Origin: Desulfuromusa sp.
GTDB taxonomy: Bacteria; Desulfobacterota; Desulfuromonadia; Desulfuromonadales; Geopsychrobacteraceae
DNA length: 64,000 bases
Assembly: GCA_016744595.1 (NCBI GenBank)
Contig: JADGEB010000009.1
Location: 31,784 to 95,783 of the forward strand
Direction of reading: 5' to 3'
In this document: piece after piece, positions 1 through 8,538 of the stretch
Layout of the letters: every line of letters starts with the position of its first letter
How positions within the stretch are numbered: the first letter of the stretch is position 1
Made by a program: the position numbers and the translations under genes
Notes under the pieces: generated by a model
Database searches by the model: none
Seen by the model: the letters and a program-made list of their open reading frames with translations, nothing else
What the model was told of the DNA's origin: nothing

Positions 1-1250
1 TCAACTTCGACTTCGAGAACTGTTTTACCGTCATCAGAACCGGGTTTATTAGTCACATTGACTTCATCAAAAAACCCCAAATTGCGGATTCTGCGGTTTG
101 AGTCCTTAACCCTTCTTGCGCTAAAACGAGTCCCTTCAAGGAGAGGAATCTCGCGACGGATAACTTTGTCACGAGTTTTTGTATTACCACTTATTTCTAT
201 TCTCTCAATGAAAACCTGGGTTCCCTGTTCCACCTCCAAGTTCAAATCTATCAGGTGGAGTTTTTTATCTTTATTCGTCAATGGTGCCACGTTTGCATAG
301 GCGTAACCATTATCAGCATATAAATCTGTCAATGCTAGAATGCTCTCGCGCAATACAGAGCGACTGAAAACATCTCCAGGCTGCAGTACCACCAAGCGCA
401 GCAGTTGTTCTTCCGTGTACATCAAGTCACCGGACACATTGACCGTTCCGACCTTATATTGAGCGCCCTCATCAATCTCAATCAGGACATCCAGGTGCTT
501 ATCTTCAACCAATGTCACTTGTGCGGGCTTGACTTTTACATCCTGATAACCTGCGTCATGATAAGCGGCCTTGATCCTTTCAATGTCCAGCGACATGGTA
601 TCTTCAAGATAAGCGCCCCTATCGGTGATCCATGATAAAAACCACCGTTCCCGGGTTTCGATTTTCTTAATCAGATCTCCTTTATCAAAAACCGTGTTGC
701 CAATAAATTTAATATCGCGGATCAGTACTTTTTTACCCTCAATAATTTCGAAAGTAAGTGTTGCTTCATTTTTAATGTCAGTTAGCAGTTCCGGTTCTAT
801 TTTTGCGGCATGAAAACCATCTTCGATGTAAGTATTTTTAATTTCCTGAATACCTTCATCAACTTTTTTGCGACTATATAACGAAGGAGTTCTAATTTTC
901 ACGAGAGGGCGTAACTTTTGTTTGGAGATTTCATCATTTCCACTGAATTCTATTTTACGCACCAAGGGTAGTTCATCCACGACAAAAGTAAGAATATTCG
1001 CACCTTGAACCTCGGTTAATTCGGCAGAGATATCTTCAAAACGTCCCAATGAAAAGATACTGTGTATCGCCTGATCAATATCTTCAAGAGAGACCACCAT
1101 CCCCGGTTCAATTGAGATTACTGCCAGCACTGAAGAAGATTCAATCCGGCTGTTTCCCTCAACTTGGATATCAGATATTTTAAAATCCTGAGCAGTGGCA
1201 AATACTGCAATACTCAAAAGAAAAAGCGTCAATAGAGCATTCTTCAACAT
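1..1250 (-). CDS. bamA: Outer membrane protein assembly factor BamA (3' part outside window)
   Basis: N-terminal part of BamA, the outer-membrane beta-barrel insertase. The ATG at 1250 opens a signal peptide (MLKNALLTLFLLSIAVFA, cleavage near ATAQD). Consecutive POTRA-type repeats follow, recognisable by recurring I-x-GN/SGN turns (VEGNSRI, FSGNDEI, FIGNTVF, VSGDLMY, ISGNTKT). The barrel and stop codon lie beyond the left edge, so only about 416 codons are seen. It is the last gene here of the run lysS-lolC-lolD-bamA, which links lipoprotein sorting with outer-membrane assembly. The frame stays open to the window edge with no disruption. Family assignment is confident from the POTRA pattern and the neighbours. 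Confidence 0.9.
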   Translation of the reverse strand, partial: MLKNALLTLFLLSIAVFATAQDFKISDIQVEGNSRIESSSVLAVISIEPGMVVSLEDIDQAIHSIFSLGRFEDISAELTEVQGANILTFVVDELPLVRKIEFSGNDEISKQKLRPLVKIRTPSLYSRKKVDEGIQEIKNTYIEDGFHAAKIEPELLTDIKNEATLTFEIIEGKKVLIRDIKFIGNTVFDKGDLIKKIETRERWFLSWITDRGAYLEDTMSLDIERIKAAYHDAGYQDVKVKPAQVTLVEDKHLDVLIEIDEGAQYKVGTVNVSGDLMYTEEQLLRLVVLQPGDVFSRSVLRESILALTDLYADNGYAYANVAPLTNKDKKLHLIDLNLEVEQGTQVFIERIEISGNTKTRDKVIRREIPLLEGTRFSARRVKDSNRRIRNLGFFDEVNVTNKPGSDDGKTVLEVEV

Positions 1251-1314
1251 TTATTACCCTCAGCATAGAAAGACATAAACAAAAAGATAATTATAGAAAA
1301 TCGGATTGAGAACT

Positions 1315-2007
1315 TCAATTTAAATCATCCCCGGCGAGAATACCGTCTTCGATACGCAATGTCCGGTCAAGGCTATTGGCCAAAGAGGTGTTGTGGGTGA
1401 CGATAATCATCGTCAAGCCGCGAGACTTGTGCATACGATTGAGTAAAAGCATAATTTCATCAGAAATCCGACTGTCCAGGTTTCCAGTCGGCTCATCTGC
1501 CAGTAACAATCGAGGTTCGCGAATCAAAGCACGTGCAATGGCGACCCGCTGCTGCTCACCACCAGACAGAGCACCAGGCTTATGATTCAGGCGCTGTTCT
1601 AAACCAACTTCAGTTAAAATAGCAGACGCTTTCTGCATCGCAGTTGCTCTTTTGGTGCCACCAATCAAAAGGGGCATCATAACATTTTCCATGGCAGTAA
1701 ATTCGGGTAACAACTGATGGAATTGAAAGACAAAACCAACCGTACGATTACGAAAGGCATCTAATTCTGCACCACGCAAAGAAAACAAGTTATCACCCTC
1801 AAATAACACCTCACCAGAGGTTGGATGATCTAATCCGCCCAGTATGTGCATCAGAGTTGTTTTACCAGCTCCTGAAGTACCGACAACTGCAACCCGTTCG
1901 CCAGAGCAAATTTTCAAATTAACTCCACGCAAAACATCAATCAGACCACCAGAAGTCGTAAAACTCTTACCCAGCTCAGAAACCTCGATCATCGCTTGCT
2001 CATTCAT
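1315..2007 (-). CDS. lolD: Lipoprotein-releasing system ATP-binding protein LolD
   Basis: ABC ATPase (230 aa) that with LolC/E extracts lipoproteins from the inner membrane for transfer to LolA. Walker A (GTSGAGKTT), Q-loop (FQFHQLL), signature ([15 protein letters not shown]), Walker B ([12 protein letters not shown]) and switch His (IIVTH) are all present. The reading frame is open up to 2160, but residues upstream of the ATG at 2007 would be encoded by a dispersed repeat (2032-2158), so 2007 is taken as the start; an ATG at 1992 is an alternative. It lies just downstream of the lolC-type permease, with the repeat filling the gap between them, and is probably co-transcribed with it. Confidence 0.9.
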   Translation of the reverse strand: MNEQAMIEVSELGKSFTTSGGLIDVLRGVNLKICSGERVAVVGTSGAGKTTLMHILGGLDHPTSGEVLFEGDNLFSLRGAELDAFRNRTVGFVFQFHQLLPEFTAMENVMMPLLIGGTKRATAMQKASAILTEVGLEQRLNHKPGALSGGEQQRVAIARALIREPRLLLADEPTGNLDSRISDEIMLLLNRMHKSRGLTMIIVTHNTSLANSLDRTLRIEDGILAGDDLN

Positions 2008-2031
2008 TATAATGCTCTCATCCAGAAGAAC

Positions 2032-2158
2032 GATGGCTAAGTAAAAAATTCGACCTACAAGACGGAGGAGTTTTCCGGGAAAAAAGAGATACAGAAGGTA
2101 TGTCGAGATCCTGAAAAAACACGACAACACCGTAGAGCGAACTGTTTGCAACGCTATC
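2032..2158. repeat. Dispersed imperfect inverted repeat, copy A
   Basis: About 127 bp between lolC and lolD. The left end reads GATGGCTAAGTAAAAAATTC; the right end, read on the minus strand, starts GATAGCGTTGCAAACAGTTC, so the ends are imperfect inverted repeats. The internal part (GTCGAGATCCTGAAAAAACA, then ACACCGTAG) matches copy B at 6908-7035 closely. The minus-strand end overlaps the lolC stop codon (TGATAGC). No ORF is inside. It is probably a MITE- or REP-like intergenic element able to fold in RNA. Confidence 0.75.
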
Positions 2159-3407
2159 ATTCATAACGAAGAGCCTCGGTCGGATCCATACGAGAAGCGC
2201 GCCAAGCTGGATATATAGTGGCCAACAAACAAATACTCATTGCCATCAACATTACAACAACTACGTCACTAACGATAATTTCAGAAGGAAAATGTTCCAT
2301 GCCGTAGACAGCTTGATCAAAGATTCTGACCCCGAAAACCTGTTCAAGAAACTTGATTGCCGCATCGGCATAATTGGCCAACAAAACACCCAACGCTGTC
2401 CCAAGCCCGGTGCCCACGGTACCGATGATGAAACCCTCCATCATAAATATCTTCATGATACTGTGCGCATTGGCACCCATAGCTCTCAGGATGGCGATAT
2501 CACGATTCTTTTCCATCACCACCATGATAAGAGTTGTCGCAATATTAAAAGCAGCAACAAGAACAATGATCCCAAGAATAATGAACAGACCCAATTTTTC
2601 TAGTTTAAGTGCTGACAGAAAGGAACCATAAATACTTTGCCAAGGGCGAATAACAGTGGGGAATTCAAACTGTTCGCTTAATGATTCCGCAACCTGCGGA
2701 GCTCGATCATAACGATCAACCTCAAGTTCAACACCACTAACGAGCCCTTTTGAATCGAAGAATTCTTGCGCAATTAATAAGGGGATGTAGGCATAAAAAC
2801 TGTCGACCAAGCTACTCTGTTTTTCAAAAATAGCCACCACCTGAAACGGCTTCATTTTGGGAATCATCCCGAAAGGAGTCATGGTAAATAAAGGCGGGAT
2901 AACATTGATCGAGTCACCAACAGCAACGCCAAGACTACTTGCAGTGTCAAGCCCAATGATAATTCCAGGTCGATCTATTGATGCTGAAGAAAACTGCTCA
3001 TCAATCGGCTGTCCATCCAGAGTTAAGAGCGGTTGGGTGAAAATCTTGTGTGTAGCACCAATGCCTTTAACACTCACCGCCGACACATTCCCTTTGGATA
3101 ACAACATTGCCTCTTTCGAAACAAATGGAGTTGCAGAGAGAACATGTGGTGTTTTGTTTGCAGCTTCTACCAACTCTTGGGGGTTATTAATTCCATCACC
3201 GAAGCTCTGCATTAAAACATGAGGGACATTCCCCAAGATCTGTTGACGCACACCATCGGTAAAACCAGTCATTACCGCCAGAACCAGTATTAACGCTGCA
3301 ACACCAAGAGTAACCCCGGCAATCGATATAAAGGAAATAACCGAAATAAAAGTCTGCTTCCGCTTGGCGCGCAGATAGCGGAGACTGATAAACCATTCGT
3401 AGGACAT
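2157..3407 (-). CDS. lolC: Lipoprotein-releasing system transmembrane protein LolC/LolE
   Basis: Inner-membrane permease (416 aa) of the LolCDE lipoprotein-export ABC transporter. It starts MSYEWFISLRYLRAKRKQTF, the typical LolC/E/FtsX-MacB opening, followed by a first TM (ISFISIAGVTLGVAALILVL), a large periplasmic domain (roughly residues 50-270) and three C-terminal TMs. The end, TIYPAWRASRMDPTEALRYE, is the family signature. The frame is open to 3548, but the ATG at 3407 is preceded by TTGGAG and matches family N-termini. Only one permease is seen, so the complex may be a homodimer as in single-gene LolC/E systems; that is an inference. The stop overlaps the dispersed repeat. Confidence 0.92.
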   Translation of the reverse strand: MSYEWFISLRYLRAKRKQTFISVISFISIAGVTLGVAALILVLAVMTGFTDGVRQQILGNVPHVLMQSFGDGINNPQELVEAANKTPHVLSATPFVSKEAMLLSKGNVSAVSVKGIGATHKIFTQPLLTLDGQPIDEQFSSASIDRPGIIIGLDTASSLGVAVGDSINVIPPLFTMTPFGMIPKMKPFQVVAIFEKQSSLVDSFYAYIPLLIAQEFFDSKGLVSGVELEVDRYDRAPQVAESLSEQFEFPTVIRPWQSIYGSFLSALKLEKLGLFIILGIIVLVAAFNIATTLIMVVMEKNRDIAILRAMGANAHSIMKIFMMEGFIIGTVGTGLGTALGVLLANYADAAIKFLEQVFGVRIFDQAVYGMEHFPSEIIVSDVVVVMLMAMSICLLATIYPAWRASRMDPTEALRYE

Positions 3408-3504
3408 AGAACTCCAAGAGCATGTGAGGAGAGATGGGAAAGGAGAAATGGTTGAAAACCTGGTAGTTACTCCTAACTCCTCACTATTCAGTTCCTCACT
3501 GTTT
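3408..3504. repeat. Low-complexity TCCTCAC-rich intergenic spacer
   Basis: The lysS-lolC gap contains degenerate direct repeats on the plus strand (ACTCCTCACTATTCAGTTCC, then TCACTG) and the opposite polarity nearby (TGTGAGGAGAGATGGG), so it can fold back on itself. It resembles interspersed GTGAGGAG-type intergenic sequence rather than coding DNA. No terminator tail is evident. Confidence 0.35.
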
Positions 3505-4989
3505 CTAACTGATTTCAGGGCGTAACTGAGGAAACAGAATGACATCACGTATTGAAGCCGAATTGGTCAATAACATGACCAACCGATCAATACCGATCCC
3601 CTCTCCTGCAGTTGGCGGCAAACCATATTCAAGCGCTCTGATGTAATCTTCATCCATCTCATGCGCTTCTTCATCGCCAGCTGCTTTCTCCTCAAGCTGA
3701 TGCAAAAAACGTTCTTTTTGATCCAGCGGGTTGTTCAACTCGGAAAAAGCGTTGGCAAGCTCGCGACCGACTATAAACAGTTCAAAACGATCAACCACCT
3801 CTGGGTTCTGATCGTTTTTGCGTGATAATGGTGAGATCTCAGTTGGATACTCGGTGATAAACGTTGGCTGCCAAAGTTTCGGCTCAACAACTTCATCAAA
3901 AATTTCGGCTAACAGTTTACCATGACCGATTCTGCTCTCTAACTCCAAACCGAGAGATTGCGCATAAGCAAACGACTTTTCCCAATCATCGAGAACTGTC
4001 ATATCAACAGAACCATATTTAACGATTGACTCCTTTAAAGTCAAACGGTCCCATGGCGGGGTCAGGTCTACATCCTTGTCACCATAAGGGATGACCATGC
4101 TGCCACAAACCTTATTAGCCACATTTGAGATCAACTCTTCAGTGAAATCCATCAAATCATCATAGGTTGCATAAGCCCGGTAAAATTCCATCATGGTAAA
4201 CTCTGGATTATGCTGAATCGAGATCCCCTCATTCCGGAAGTTACGGTTAATCTCAAACACCCGGTCAAATCCACCAACGACCAGACGCTTCAGATACAGT
4301 TCCGGGGCAATCCGCAAAAACAAATCCATATCCAAAGTATTGTGATGAGTAACAAAAGGCTTGGCAGTTGCACCACCAGCAACTTGATGCATCATCGGAG
4401 TTTCAACTTCCAGATAATCGTTATCAAGCATATATTCACGGATCAAGCTCACAATCTGACTGCGCTTACGAAACACCTCACGGACTTCTGGATTGGCAAT
4501 TAAATCGAGATAGCGCTGGCGATAGCGAGTTTCGACATCGGTCAGCCCATGCCATTTTTCGGGCAATGGCAGGAGGGATTTAGTCAGCAAATGGATTTCA
4601 GCTGCACGCAGTGACAGTTCGTCGGTTTTGGTACGAAAAGGAGCACCAATGACACCAACAATATCACCGATATCAAACTTTTTAAAATGGTCGAAAAGCT
4701 CTTCACCCACCTGATTACGCGCAACATAAATCTGCATTACGCCACTACCGTCCTGCAGTTGCAAAAAAGCAGCCTTGCCAAAATCGCGACGCGCCATGAT
4801 CCGCCCGCCGATTCTATAGAGAACATCAGTCTCTTCAAGCGTTTGTTTATCATCTGCACCATGTGCAGCATGAATTTGCTGCGCAGTATGGGTTACACTG
4901 AAATCATTAGCAAAAGGGTTAATTCCAGCAGCTTGGAAAGTCTCAATTTTATCTCGCCGCTGCTGCAATAATTCGTTCAATTCTTCCAT
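3505..4989 (-). CDS. lysS: Lysyl-tRNA synthetase, class II
   Basis: Class IIb lysyl-tRNA synthetase (494 aa) that charges tRNA-Lys in the cytoplasm. An OB-fold anticodon-binding domain occupies about residues 50-165 ([20 protein letters not shown]). The catalytic domain follows with motif 2 ([20 protein letters not shown]) and motif 3 ([13 protein letters not shown]). Length is normal for the family. The ATG at 4989, preceded by AAGGAATAAAATT, gives [19 protein letters not shown], matching family N-termini better than the upstream in-frame start at 5025. A sigma70-like promoter lies just upstream. It heads the lysS-lolC-lolD-bamA series. Confidence 0.97.
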   Translation of the reverse strand: MEELNELLQQRRDKIETFQAAGINPFANDFSVTHTAQQIHAAHGADDKQTLEETDVLYRIGGRIMARRDFGKAAFLQLQDGSGVMQIYVARNQVGEELFDHFKKFDIGDIVGVIGAPFRTKTDELSLRAAEIHLLTKSLLPLPEKWHGLTDVETRYRQRYLDLIANPEVREVFRKRSQIVSLIREYMLDNDYLEVETPMMHQVAGGATAKPFVTHHNTLDMDLFLRIAPELYLKRLVVGGFDRVFEINRNFRNEGISIQHNPEFTMMEFYRAYATYDDLMDFTEELISNVANKVCGSMVIPYGDKDVDLTPPWDRLTLKESIVKYGSVDMTVLDDWEKSFAYAQSLGLELESRIGHGKLLAEIFDEVVEPKLWQPTFITEYPTEISPLSRKNDQNPEVVDRFELFIVGRELANAFSELNNPLDQKERFLHQLEEKAAGDEEAHEMDEDYIRALEYGLPPTAGEGIGIDRLVMLLTNSASIRDVILFPQLRPEIS

Positions 4990-5024
4990 AATTTTATTCC
5001 TTAATTGTTCAATTTGGTGCAGCA

Positions 5025-5053
5025 AGATAACCTCAGCACCACAGTTTCGTCAA
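5025..5053 (-). promoter_or_regulatory. Putative sigma70 promoter for lysS
   Basis: On the minus strand TTGACG (5053-5048) is followed after 17 nt by TTATCT (5030-5025), about 36 nt upstream of the lysS ATG. Both hexamers are close to consensus and the spacing is ideal. Confidence 0.5.
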
Positions 5054-5071
5054 GGCAGAAAGGCTTTCAAG

Positions 5072-5482
5072 CTATAATCCTTCAAACGCGGTCAAAGCAG
5101 CCCGAAACTCAGTTGGAATCCGGCAAGGCTTACGGGTTTGATAGTTAAAACAAATCAACGTCGTTTCCCCTTCCGCAGTCACTTCTGCATCACGTTCAAC
5201 CCGATATGCCATCACCCAACTGGAACGTTTAAAATCTCTGGATATAACACCGACACTCAATTGATCACCAAGAAACATCTCTTGGCGAAAAAAAACATGT
5301 GCTTCGGGCATAATGATCCCGCAGCCACCAAGATCAATCTCGGAATAAGAACCCAGGCCAGACAAATAAGCAATTCGGGCATCCTGAAAAAAGTTCAATA
5401 CAGCTGAGTTGGCAACGTGTCCACCATAATTAATATCAGCAATACCGACACGATAGGGAAACTGAAATTTATTTTTTTCCAT
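5072..5482 (-). CDS. Acyl-CoA thioesterase, 4HBT (YbgC/FadM-type) family
   Basis: Hotdog-fold thioesterase of 136 aa. The family signature lies near residues 16-40: DINYGGHVANSAVLNFFQDA, with the usual D-x-N-x-GH arrangement and the AR pair that follows. A second conserved stretch begins at VFFRQEMFLGDQLSV. Such enzymes hydrolyse short- or medium-chain or aromatic acyl-CoA thioesters; the substrate cannot be deduced. The ATG at 5482 has a GAGGTAAC ribosome-binding site. It is separated from lysS by a promoter and from mutM by an inverted repeat, so it may be its own unit. Confidence 0.8.
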   Translation of the reverse strand: MEKNKFQFPYRVGIADINYGGHVANSAVLNFFQDARIAYLSGLGSYSEIDLGGCGIIMPEAHVFFRQEMFLGDQLSVGVISRDFKRSSWVMAYRVERDAEVTAEGETTLICFNYQTRKPCRIPTEFRAALTAFEGL

Positions 5483-5511
5483 AAGTTACCTCGTTATGAC
5501 AAATTCCACTC

Positions 5512-5579
5512 AATCCCCCTTTCTAAAAAGGGGAAGGATACCCGCTCCCCTTACAGCAAAGAGGAACTGGGGGAGATTC
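5512..5579. repeat. CCCCC/GGGGG-ended inverted repeat
   Basis: A 68-bp stretch between mutM and the thioesterase gene begins AATCCCCCTTTC and ends CTGGGGGAGATT, giving imperfect terminal inverted repeats with nested CCCC/GGGG pairings inside (CCCCTTTCTAAAAAGGGG). It resembles common intergenic AATCCCCC...GGGGGATT repeats. It could act as a transcript end for the flanking minus-strand genes, but it lacks a U-tract. Confidence 0.5.
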
Positions 5580-5590
5580 AAAATTCAGCA

Positions 5591-6406
5591 TCAAGTCTGA
5601 CAGACAGGACAGTAAAATGTCGAACGCTGCCCCAAACGTAGGCTAAAAATAGGTTGACCACAGATCGTACATGGCTCACCGCTACGGCTATAAACCTGTA
5701 GTTGTTGAGTAAAGTAACCCGGCTTCCCATCAGCCTGACTGAAATCACTGATGGTCGTTCCACCAGCACCGATTGCTTCGTGCAAAATCTCCTTTATCGC
5801 ACTTGTCAGTTTTTCATAACGCTTAAGTCCAATCCTCCCTGCCGCTCGATCAGGGCGAATTCCAGCACGAAACAGAGCCTCACTGGCATAGATGTTCCCG
5901 ACACCAACAACCGTTTTCTGATCCATAATAAATTGCTTAACTGTTACCTTTTTCCCCTTGGCAACAGACCAGAGATAATTCCCACTAAAAGCTTCAGTCA
6001 GCGGTTCAAGTCCAAGATGACAGAGTAATTTATGCTGATATGGATCGGTATCGGTGTAGAGGAATGCACCAAATTTACGTGGGTCGGTAAATCGGAGACA
6101 TTGTCCATCGGTAAAAATCAGGTCGACGTGGTCATGTTTCTGTTCAGTCGTCCCGGCCTGGACTATTCGCAAACTTCCCGACATCCCCAAATGCAGAATT
6201 ATTGTTCCTTGTTCACAAATCAACAATAGATATTTTGCTCGTCTTTCAACTTCGAGTATTTTCTGACTGGGCAGTTGCTGGCAGAGAGCCAAATCGAGTG
6301 GCCAGCGCAACTTAGCGGTTCGCAACACACATTCAAGAATAGTGCGATCAATAACGTGGGGGGTAATTCCGCGCCGGGTAGTCTCTACTTCAGGTAGTTC
6401 AGGCAT
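5591..6406 (-). CDS. mutM: Formamidopyrimidine-DNA glycosylase (Fpg/MutM)
   Basis: Bifunctional DNA glycosylase/AP lyase (271 aa) that removes 8-oxoguanine and formamidopyrimidines. The mature N-terminus MPELPEVETTRRG provides the catalytic Pro2 and Glu3, so the start is certain. The helix-two-turn-helix region (VGVGNIYASEALFRAGIRP) and the C-terminal zinc finger (CTICGQPIFSLRLGQRSTF, then CPVC) are intact. Length is normal. It lies 72 bp downstream of the YchJ-like gene on the same strand. Confidence 0.96.
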   Translation of the reverse strand: MPELPEVETTRRGITPHVIDRTILECVLRTAKLRWPLDLALCQQLPSQKILEVERRAKYLLLICEQGTIILHLGMSGSLRIVQAGTTEQKHDHVDLIFTDGQCLRFTDPRKFGAFLYTDTDPYQHKLLCHLGLEPLTEAFSGNYLWSVAKGKKVTVKQFIMDQKTVVGVGNIYASEALFRAGIRPDRAAGRIGLKRYEKLTSAIKEILHEAIGAGGTTISDFSQADGKPGYFTQQLQVYSRSGEPCTICGQPIFSLRLGQRSTFYCPVCQT

Positions 6407-6478
6407 AGTAAATTCTGGGGTTAGGGTTTAAATTGAAGTGAATTCGGGTTGAGTAACTTCGGCCTATCCTTACTCCTT

Positions 6479-6886
6479 TCAAAACCGGATCTTTTGCGTA
6501 GCATTATCGAAGTGGTGGAATTCAATTTGATCAGGAGCGCCAGAGTAGTCATCCTCCCCCAGTTTTTGAGCCGAATGGTAATACCAACACTTATCAGACC
6601 CAACCAACAGAGCTAACTCATAAAAAAACTGAAAACCGGCTTCGGTTGCCAATTCCATCAACAACAGTACCTCTACTTGCCCTTCAGCAATGATTCGTTG
6701 CTGCAAGCAGCGCCAGTTTTTGATCTCGATAGCACCCAATTGCTGCTCAGCAAAAAGGATGTAGGTATTCCGATCACTAAACTGTCGTAAGAATGGTGCT
6801 TCGCTGTGATAGCTGTCATAAACTGCAGCATAATCACTAGCAGTCAAGGCGGAAAAACGAATATCTAAGAATTGCAGTACCGTCAT
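6479..6886 (-). CDS. YchJ-type NTF2-like domain protein
   Basis: 135 aa, no signal peptide. It resembles the middle (NTF2-like) domain of YchJ/UPF0225 proteins: an early IRFSALTASDYAAVYDSYH segment, a central W-x-x-L followed by a VEVLLLMELATEAGFQFFYE strand pair, and KCWYYHSAQKL near the end. The SEC-C zinc motifs found at both ends of YchJ are absent. Function is unknown. The ATG at 6886 is preferred over a TTG at 6892. It follows the dppC gene and dispersed repeat copy B on the same strand, so it may be a distal operon member. Confidence 0.5.
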   Translation of the reverse strand: MTVLQFLDIRFSALTASDYAAVYDSYHSEAPFLRQFSDRNTYILFAEQQLGAIEIKNWRCLQQRIIAEGQVEVLLLMELATEAGFQFFYELALLVGSDKCWYYHSAQKLGEDDYSGAPDQIEFHHFDNATQKIRF

Positions 6887-6907
6887 TATCAATCTCGCAA
6901 AAAAAAT

Positions 6908-7035
6908 GATAGCTAAGCAAAAAAATTTGCCCTACAAGGCATAGTGTTTTTTTAAGGGTGAAGGCCTACATAAGGTAGGTCGAGATCCTAAAAAAGCACA
7001 GCAACACCGTAGCTCGGACTTTTTGCGACGCTATC
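6908..7035. repeat. Dispersed imperfect inverted repeat, copy B
   Basis: About 128 bp, the second copy of the element at 2032-2158. The left end reads GATAGCTAAGCAAAAAAATT; the right end on the minus strand reads GATAGCGTCGCAAAAAGTCC. The shared core is GGTAGGTCGAGATCCTAAAA and, further on, CAACACCGTAG. Like copy A it sits directly after a stop codon (dppC, 7037-7039) and before the next minus-strand gene, so both insertions leave coding sequence intact. Confidence 0.75.
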
Positions 7036-7036
7036 G

Positions 7037-7891
7037 TCATTCTTTTAACCTTGGATCAAGAGCATCACGAATTCCTTCACCGAGAAGGTTGTAGCCCAGG
7101 ACAGTTATTAAAATTGCCAAGCCGGGAAATACAGACAGCCACCAAGCACTGCCAAGGGTCTGCTTACCAATAATCAGCATATTCCCCCAAGAAGGTGTTG
7201 GCGGCTGAACCCCAATGCCAAGAAATGAAAGGGCACTTTCGGTCAAAATCGCACCAGCAACACCCAGAGTCGCAGAAACGAGAACTGGCGACATGGCATT
7301 GGGTAGAATATGTCGAAAAATCAACCGTAAATCAGAGGCTCCAAGTGCCTGTGCAGCAAGGACAAAATCACGCTGTCGCAAACTCAGAAACTCAGCACGA
7401 ATCAAGCGAGCCACCCCCATCCAGCTGGTTAATCCAATTACAATCATAATATTCCAGATTGATGGATCAAGGAATGCAATCACCGCAAGAATCAAAAAAA
7501 AGGTTGGGAAGCACAGCATAATATCGACAAAACGCATCACCAGTGCATCAATCCAGCCGCCATAATATCCTGCAAGGGAACCAAGGATAATGCCGAGTAG
7601 GGTTGAAATACCGACCGCAACAAACCCAACCAGCAGTGAAATCCGTGCACCATATAGCATCCGCACCAATACCTCACGCCCCAGATCATCAGTTCCAAAG
7701 GGGTGTTCCATGCTTGGAGGCAAAAGGCTTTGGCCGATGTTGATAGCGGCAGGATCAGAACTGCTGAATGAAGCGACAGCTGCCATAATAAACATAACCG
7801 CAACGATCCCGGCACCAACCAGAGCCATACGGTTCTGACGTAATTGTTTCCAGACAACATCAAAAAGAAAAGAACGCCTAGATCGTGACAT
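7037..7891 (-). CDS. Peptide/oligopeptide ABC transporter permease (DppC/OppC type)
   Basis: 284 aa inner-membrane permease with a cytoplasmic N-terminus, a first TM (MALVGAGIVAVMFIMAAVAS), a periplasmic loop containing PFGTDDLGREVLVRMLYG, typical of DppC, and a BPD_transp_1 core whose EAA loop is around AAQALGASDLRLIFRHILPN. The family end NLLGEGIRDALDPRLK is present. The ATG at 7891 gives MSRSRRSFL. It is the second permease of the operon; no ATPase (DppD/F) gene lies in the window, so the ATPases must be encoded elsewhere. The stop codon adjoins repeat copy B. Confidence 0.9.
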   Translation of the reverse strand: MSRSRRSFLFDVVWKQLRQNRMALVGAGIVAVMFIMAAVASFSSSDPAAINIGQSLLPPSMEHPFGTDDLGREVLVRMLYGARISLLVGFVAVGISTLLGIILGSLAGYYGGWIDALVMRFVDIMLCFPTFFLILAVIAFLDPSIWNIMIVIGLTSWMGVARLIRAEFLSLRQRDFVLAAQALGASDLRLIFRHILPNAMSPVLVSATLGVAGAILTESALSFLGIGVQPPTPSWGNMLIIGKQTLGSAWWLSVFPGLAILITVLGYNLLGEGIRDALDPRLKE

Positions 7892-7893
7892 AA

Positions 7894-8508
7894 TCAATTA
7901 AACTTCACCCGTTCAATATCAAGGACACTCAAAACACCCTTCTCCTTCAAAAGATCAAGCAAGCGGTCAAGGCGGGGATCATGAGGGGAAATATCTGCAA
8001 GATCTACCATTCCATGTTCAACAAAATTGTCTTCAACGACTGGTTCTGGTGACTTTGGAGTCTCTTTGGGAATATTCTTTTTTATTGCTTGGCAAATTTC
8101 ATCTTCAACAGCCAGCACAGGAATAACTTTACACCCAGTTGTAAATTGCAAATCATCAATCAACTTGAGGTTTGTCGGATCGGTCATCGCAACACGCAAT
8201 AATTTTTCATTACCGGTTTTTCGTAATTCAATTGGAACCACCATCAGTTCCAACATTCGTTCTGCTGACATGAACGCCATAAGTTGTGCAGGGACTTCTA
8301 AATCCTGTAGAGATACCCGAGAATATTTCTCCTGGGATTCCAAAAACTCCATGATCGTCTCTTCAGGCAGATAACCAAGTTTAACCAGAGCGCTGCCGAT
8401 CCGACCACCCAAGTTACGCTGCATAGAGAGCGCTGATTCAAGTTGAAACTGATCAATCAGCCCAGCTTCCAACAACATCTCCCCCAAACGATTTGCATTA
8501 ATTTGCAT
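7894..8508 (-). CDS. Stand-alone MshEN (GspE N-terminal, c-di-GMP-binding type) domain protein
   Basis: 204 aa, no signal peptide or TM. Residues 7-30 (RLGEMLLEAGLIDQFQLESA, then LSMQ) and 36-59 (RIGSALVKLGYLPEETIMEF, then LESQ) form the tandem RLGxxLxxxG...Q repeats that define MshEN domains, several of which bind c-di-GMP. The MshEN/T2SSE_N fold continues to about residue 140 (TDPTNLKLIDDLQFTTGCKV), followed by a linker and a short helical tail. The ATPase domain of GspE/PilB/MshE is missing. It lies between the dppB and dppC genes, 2 nt upstream of dppC, so it should be co-expressed with the transporter. Regulation of the transporter by c-di-GMP is an inference. Confidence 0.75.
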   Translation of the reverse strand: MQINANRLGEMLLEAGLIDQFQLESALSMQRNLGGRIGSALVKLGYLPEETIMEFLESQEKYSRVSLQDLEVPAQLMAFMSAERMLELMVVPIELRKTGNEKLLRVAMTDPTNLKLIDDLQFTTGCKVIPVLAVEDEICQAIKKNIPKETPKSPEPVVEDNFVEHGMVDLADISPHDPRLDRLLDLLKEKGVLSVLDIERVKFN

Positions 8509-8538
8509 AGTTCCCCCTATTTTTCAGTAGTTGTTCCA

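Noticed and set aside
2008..2160. N-terminal extension of LolD to 2160
   Set aside because: The extra 51 residues are encoded largely by a dispersed repeat and do not match LolD; the ATG at 2007 is preferred.
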